A DNA stretch of 9,314 nucleotides, from positions 1 through 9,314 of the forward strand of contig DATECU010000310.1 in assembly GCA_035286745.1 (NCBI GenBank), in the 5' to 3' direction. The DNA comes from DATECU01 sp035286745. Its GTDB lineage: Bacteria; Acidobacteriota; Vicinamibacteria; Fen-336. Below are positions 6,566-9,314 of the stretch, one piece after another. Position numbers and translations under genes: made by a program. The notes under the pieces were generated by a model, which had not been told where the DNA came from, made no database searches, and saw nothing but the letters and a program-made list of their open reading frames with translations. The stretch's first letter is position 1. Every line of letters starts with the position of its first letter.

Positions 6566-8478
6566 CACTTGTAGCTCCGCTTCGTCAGGTGCACGTTCTC
6601 GAACGCCAGCGGCTCCTGGTGTCGGATCGGCGCCTTGTCGTCGCCCGCGTACTCCCAGGCGGCGACGTGGCAGAAGCTGTCGTCGTCGCGCCTGGCCTCA
6701 CCGTCCTCCTCCTGGTACTCCTCCCGGAAGTGGCCTCCGCACGATTCCCGCCGCTCCAGCGCGTCGCGGCACATCAGCTCGCCCAGCTCCAGGAAGTCGG
6801 CCACCCGGCCGGCCTTCTCCAGCGACTGGTTGAGGTCGGCGTCGCTGCCCGGCACCGTCACGTCGTGCCAGAACCGCTCGCGCAGGGCCGGGATCTTGTC
6901 GAGCGCGGCCTTGAGACCGGCCTCATTCCGCCCCATCCCGCAGTGCTCCCACATGATCTGGCCCAGCTCCCGGTGGAAGGAGTCCACGGTGCGCTTGCCC
7001 TTCATGGCGAGCAGCTTCTTGCCCCGCTCGGCCACCGAAGCCTCGGCCCGCTTCACCTCGGGGTGGCCCTTCTCCACCTTCTGTTGGGGCGTCGAGGCCA
7101 GGTAGTGGCCGATGGTGTAGGGGATCACGAAGTAGCCGTCGGCCAGCCCCTGCATCAGAGCCGACGCGCCTAACCTGTTGGCGCCGTGGTCCGAGAAGTT
7201 GGCCTCCCCCAGCACGTGCAGGCCGGGGACGGTGCTCATCAGGTTGTAGTCGACCCACAGTCCGCCCATGGTGTAGTGGCTGGCGGGGTAGATGCGCATG
7301 GGCACCTGGTAGGGGTTCTCGTCGGTGATCCGCTCGTACATGTCGCACAGGTTCCCGTACTTCTCGCGGATCGCGTCCTGGCCCAGGCGTTTGATGGCGT
7401 CGGCGAAGTCGAGGTACACGCCGCGGCCGCCCGGACCCACGCCCCGCCCCTCGTCGCACACCTGCTTGGCCGCCCGCGAGGAGATGTCGCGGGGAGCCAG
7501 GTTGCCGTAGCTCGGGTACTTGCGCTCCAGGTAGTAGTCGCGCTCGCCTTCCGGGATCTGGTCCGGCCGGCGGGTATCCCCTGGCTTCTTGGGCACCCAG
7601 ATGCGGCCGTCGTTTCGGAGCGACTCGCTCATCAGCGTGAGCTTCGACTGGTACTCGCCGTGGACCGGGATGCAGGTGGGGTGGATCTGGGTGAAGCAGG
7701 GGTTGGCGAAGGCGGCGCCCTTCTTGTAGGCCCGCCAGATGGCGGTGCCGTTGCAGCCCTTGGCGTAGGTGGCCAGGTAGAAGACGTTGCCGTAGCCGCC
7801 GGTGGCCAGGACCACCGCGTCCGCCAGGTGGGACTCGATCTGGCCGGTGATCATGTCCCGGGTGACGATGCCCCGGGCCCGCCCCTCGATCACGATCAGC
7901 TCCAGCATCTCGTGGCGGGTGTGCATCTTCACCTTGCCCAGGCCGATCTGCCGCTCCAGGGCCTGGTACGCGCCTAACAAAAGCTGCTGACCGGTCTGCC
8001 CCCGGGCGTAAAAGGTGCGGGAGACCTGGGCTCCCCCGAAGGAGCGGTTGGCGAGCAGGCCGCCGTACTCGCGGGCGAAGGGCACGCCCTGGGCCACGCA
8101 CTGGTCGATGATGTTCACGGACAGCTCGGCCAGGCGGTGGACGTTGGCTTCACGGGCCCGGAAATCGCCGCCCTTCACGGTGTCGTAGAAGAGGCGGTAG
8201 ACGCTGTCGCCGTCGTTCTGGTAGTTCTTGGCGGCGTTGATGCCGCCCTGAGCCGCGATGGAATGGGCTCGCCGCGGGCTGTCCTGGTAGCAGAAGCACT
8301 GGACCTCGTAGCCCAGCTCGGCCAGGGAGGCCGCACCCGAGGCGCCGGCCAGCCCCGAACCCACCATGATCACGCTGTACTTGCGTTTGTTGGCGGGGTT
8401 CACCAGCTTCATCTCGAAGCGGTGCTTCTCCCACTTCTGCTCGATGGGGCCCGACGGGATGTTGGACCTGAGTTCCAT
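6565..8478 (-). CDS. sdhA: Succinate dehydrogenase/fumarate reductase flavoprotein subunit
   Basis: Catalytic subunit interconverting succinate and fumarate at a covalently bound FAD on the cytoplasmic face. The product is 637 residues. The FAD dinucleotide motif GSGLAGASGA is at 40-49. H72 in RRAHSIAAQGGI is the FAD-linking histidine. Active-site candidates by family pattern are H266 (QIHPT), R335 (ISSRAA), H401 (ASHYTMGG) and R435 (ANRLGASAL). The length and motifs match the SdhA/FrdA group that pairs with diheme cytochrome b subunits (Bacillus, Geobacter and Bacteroidetes type) more than E. coli SdhA. The frame is open to 8886, but the start is set at ATG 8478, 5 bases after the sdhC stop with GGTGA 5 bases upstream. 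The longer reading would be a shadow of sdhC. Second gene of sdhCAB. Confidence 0.97.
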   Translation of the reverse strand: MELRSNIPSGPIEQKWEKHRFEMKLVNPANKRKYSVIMVGSGLAGASGAASLAELGYEVQCFCYQDSPRRAHSIAAQGGINAAKNYQNDGDSVYRLFYDTVKGGDFRAREANVHRLAELSVNIIDQCVAQGVPFAREYGGLLANRSFGGAQVSRTFYARGQTGQQLLLGAYQALERQIGLGKVKMHTRHEMLELIVIEGRARGIVTRDMITGQIESHLADAVVLATGGYGNVFYLATYAKGCNGTAIWRAYKKGAAFANPCFTQIHPTCIPVHGEYQSKLTLMSESLRNDGRIWVPKKPGDTRRPDQIPEGERDYYLERKYPSYGNLAPRDISSRAAKQVCDEGRGVGPGGRGVYLDFADAIKRLGQDAIREKYGNLCDMYERITDENPYQVPMRIYPASHYTMGGLWVDYNLMSTVPGLHVLGEANFSDHGANRLGASALMQGLADGYFVIPYTIGHYLASTPQQKVEKGHPEVKRAEASVAERGKKLLAMKGKRTVDSFHRELGQIMWEHCGMGRNEAGLKAALDKIPALRERFWHDVTVPGSDADLNQSLEKAGRVADFLELGELMCRDALERRESCGGHFREEYQEEDGEARRDDDSFCHVAAWEYAGDDKAPIRHQEPLAFENVHLTKRSYK

Positions 8479-8483
8479 GGCCT

Positions 8484-9143
8484 TCACCGAATGAGCCCGG
8501 TCAGCACCGACACCGGGATGGAGATGTTGCCCAGCACCACGATCCCCGTGACCAGCGCCGCCAGGCGCTTGCGGAGCGGATCGAATCTGGGGTGGCTGAG
8601 TCCCAGCGATTGCAAGAGGCTCCACACGCCGTGGAACATGTGCAACCCCAGGGCCAGCATGGCCACGATGTAGAAGGCCGACACCGGCCACATGCTGAAG
8701 CCGGCGATCACGTTGTGGTAGACGTCGCCCTCCTTGAAGCTGGGATGTGCCGAGCCCAAGGTTAGGTGGAACAGGTGATAGCCGATGAAGAGGCCGAGGA
8801 GGGGGCCGCTCCAGCGCATGGTGCGCGAGGCGTAGCTCGCGGCCTCCGGGGTCACCTGGCGGTAGCCCACCGGCCGCGCCTTCCAACTGGTGAGGGTGAG
8901 GGAGGTGGCCGCCCAGATGTGGAGGCCGATGCAGGCAAGGAGGGCGCTCCGGACCACCCAGATCCCGACCCCGTGGAGCATGTGGCGCAGGAGCGCGCCG
9001 TAGGCGTTCAGGGGCTCAGGTCCCAGGTACACCTGGAGGTTGCCGATCATGTGGCCGACCACGAAGCCGAACAGGACGAGGCCGGTCACGGCCATCACGA
9101 CCTTCTTGCCGATGGAGGATCCGAAGAAGTGCGCCGCGTTCAT
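8484..9143 (-). CDS. sdhC: Succinate dehydrogenase/fumarate reductase cytochrome b subunit, diheme (type B)
   Basis: Membrane anchor that binds quinone and two b-type hemes and docks SdhAB. The 219-residue product has five hydrophobic segments (about 13-36, 60-82, 112-130, 151-174 and 192-214) and no separate SdhD is present, as expected of single-subunit type B anchors. H31, H75, H123 and H168 lie at the positions of the four heme ligands known from Bacillus subtilis SdhC and Wolinella FrdC, so two hemes are inferred. Type B enzymes usually use menaquinone. ATG start with AAGGAG 5 bases upstream. First gene of the operon; a good promoter lies about 80 bases upstream. Confidence 0.93.
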   Translation of the reverse strand: MNAAHFFGSSIGKKVVMAVTGLVLFGFVVGHMIGNLQVYLGPEPLNAYGALLRHMLHGVGIWVVRSALLACIGLHIWAATSLTLTSWKARPVGYRQVTPEAASYASRTMRWSGPLLGLFIGYHLFHLTLGSAHPSFKEGDVYHNVIAGFSMWPVSAFYIVAMLALGLHMFHGVWSLLQSLGLSHPRFDPLRKRLAALVTGIVVLGNISIPVSVLTGLIR

Positions 9144-9166
9144 CGAGTCTCCTTACGCTGGATGCG

Positions 9167-9195
9167 CTGGGGCGCCCGCCTCGATCTGGGGCGCC
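9167..9195. repeat. 10-base direct repeat in the sdhC leader
   Basis: CTGGGGCGCC occurs at 9167-9176 and again at 9186-9195, 19 bases apart start to start. Both copies fall between the sdhC promoter and its start codon, in the predicted untranslated leader. A spacing near two helical turns would suit a regulator binding site, but no known operator is recognised and G+C-rich DNA yields such repeats by chance. Confidence 0.3.
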
Positions 9196-9220
9196 TTGGG
9201 CCCTGCGGCAGTGCGGGGGC

Positions 9221-9249
9221 ATTGTAGCCAGGGGCCTGGGGTGGTGCAA
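9221..9249 (-). promoter_or_regulatory. Predicted sigma-70-type promoter of sdhCAB
   Basis: On the minus strand, TTGCAC (9249-9244) and TACAAT (9226-9221) are separated by exactly 17 bases. The -10 box matches TATAAT at five of six positions; the -35 keeps TTG. Transcription would begin around 9214, leaving a leader of about 70 bases before the sdhC ATG. This is the best consensus-like promoter in the window, sits in the right place for the sdhCAB operon, and has an A+T content that stands out in its G+C-rich setting. Confidence 0.6.
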
Positions 9250-9314
9250 ACGGGGGTCGCCGCGTGCGCCGCGTTCCCGCGTTCGACCTCGTGCTCGCCA
9301 AGCCTCTCTCCGAG

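Noticed and set aside
5648..6574. 308-codon plus-strand frame opposite sdhB and the start of the FHA/IPT gene
   Set aside because: It lies antisense to sdhB, which has all cluster-binding cysteines; the product is low-complexity Gly/Ala/His/Leu with no domain.
7186..7977. 263-codon plus-strand frame opposite sdhA
   Set aside because: Shadow of sdhA; Val/His/Gly/Ala-rich with no family resemblance.
8479..8886. N-terminal extension of sdhA reading through sdhC
   Set aside because: The added residues are Pro/Arg/Gly-rich and overlap the well-supported sdhC; family homology starts after ATG 8478, which has a suitable ribosome site.

Overview
This G+C-rich window is a chromosomal central-metabolism locus. 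Five of its seven complete genes are TCA-cycle genes: isocitrate dehydrogenase (icd, minus), malate dehydrogenase (mdh, plus) and a three-gene succinate dehydrogenase/fumarate reductase operon (sdhC-sdhA-sdhB, minus). The diheme five-helix SdhC, the LDH-like MDH and the soluble FHA/IPT-type membrane protein fit a high-GC Gram-negative, perhaps an Acidobacteriota or a deltaproteobacteria-like lineage. That placement is inference; no rRNA or other marker is present.

Layout from left to right. Positions 1-60 look like the last 19 codons of an unidentified plus-strand gene. Positions 61-348 are a non-coding gap between convergent genes. It carries two blocks of CACAGAG-type 8-base tandem repeats in opposite orientation, able to pair as a 25-bp stem in a plus-strand RNA. 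icd follows on the minus strand, then a 120-base divergent promoter region, then mdh on the plus strand. mdh converges with a small MgtC/SapB-family membrane protein gene across only 9 bases. Upstream of that gene on the minus strand lies a strong G+C hairpin, then a large gene for a membrane-anchored protein with an FHA-like domain, three IPT/TIG-like repeats and unassigned C-terminal regions. sdhB, sdhA and sdhC complete the minus-strand run. A convincing sigma-70-like promoter lies at 9221-9249, upstream of sdhC.

How the genes work together: Icd oxidises isocitrate with NADP+, the Sdh complex links succinate/fumarate to the (mena)quinone pool, and Mdh interconverts malate and oxaloacetate with NAD+. 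sdhC, sdhA and sdhB are tightly packed (5-base gap, then a TGATG stop/start overlap) and should be co-transcribed. The FHA/IPT gene starts 28 bases after sdhB and is probably in the same transcript. The hairpin after it may separate it from the MgtC-family gene.

I did not find a defence system, mobile element, CRISPR array or RNA gene. The least explained parts are the FHA/IPT protein, whose FHA domain has lost the usual phosphothreonine-binding residues, and the inverted CACAGAG repeat element.
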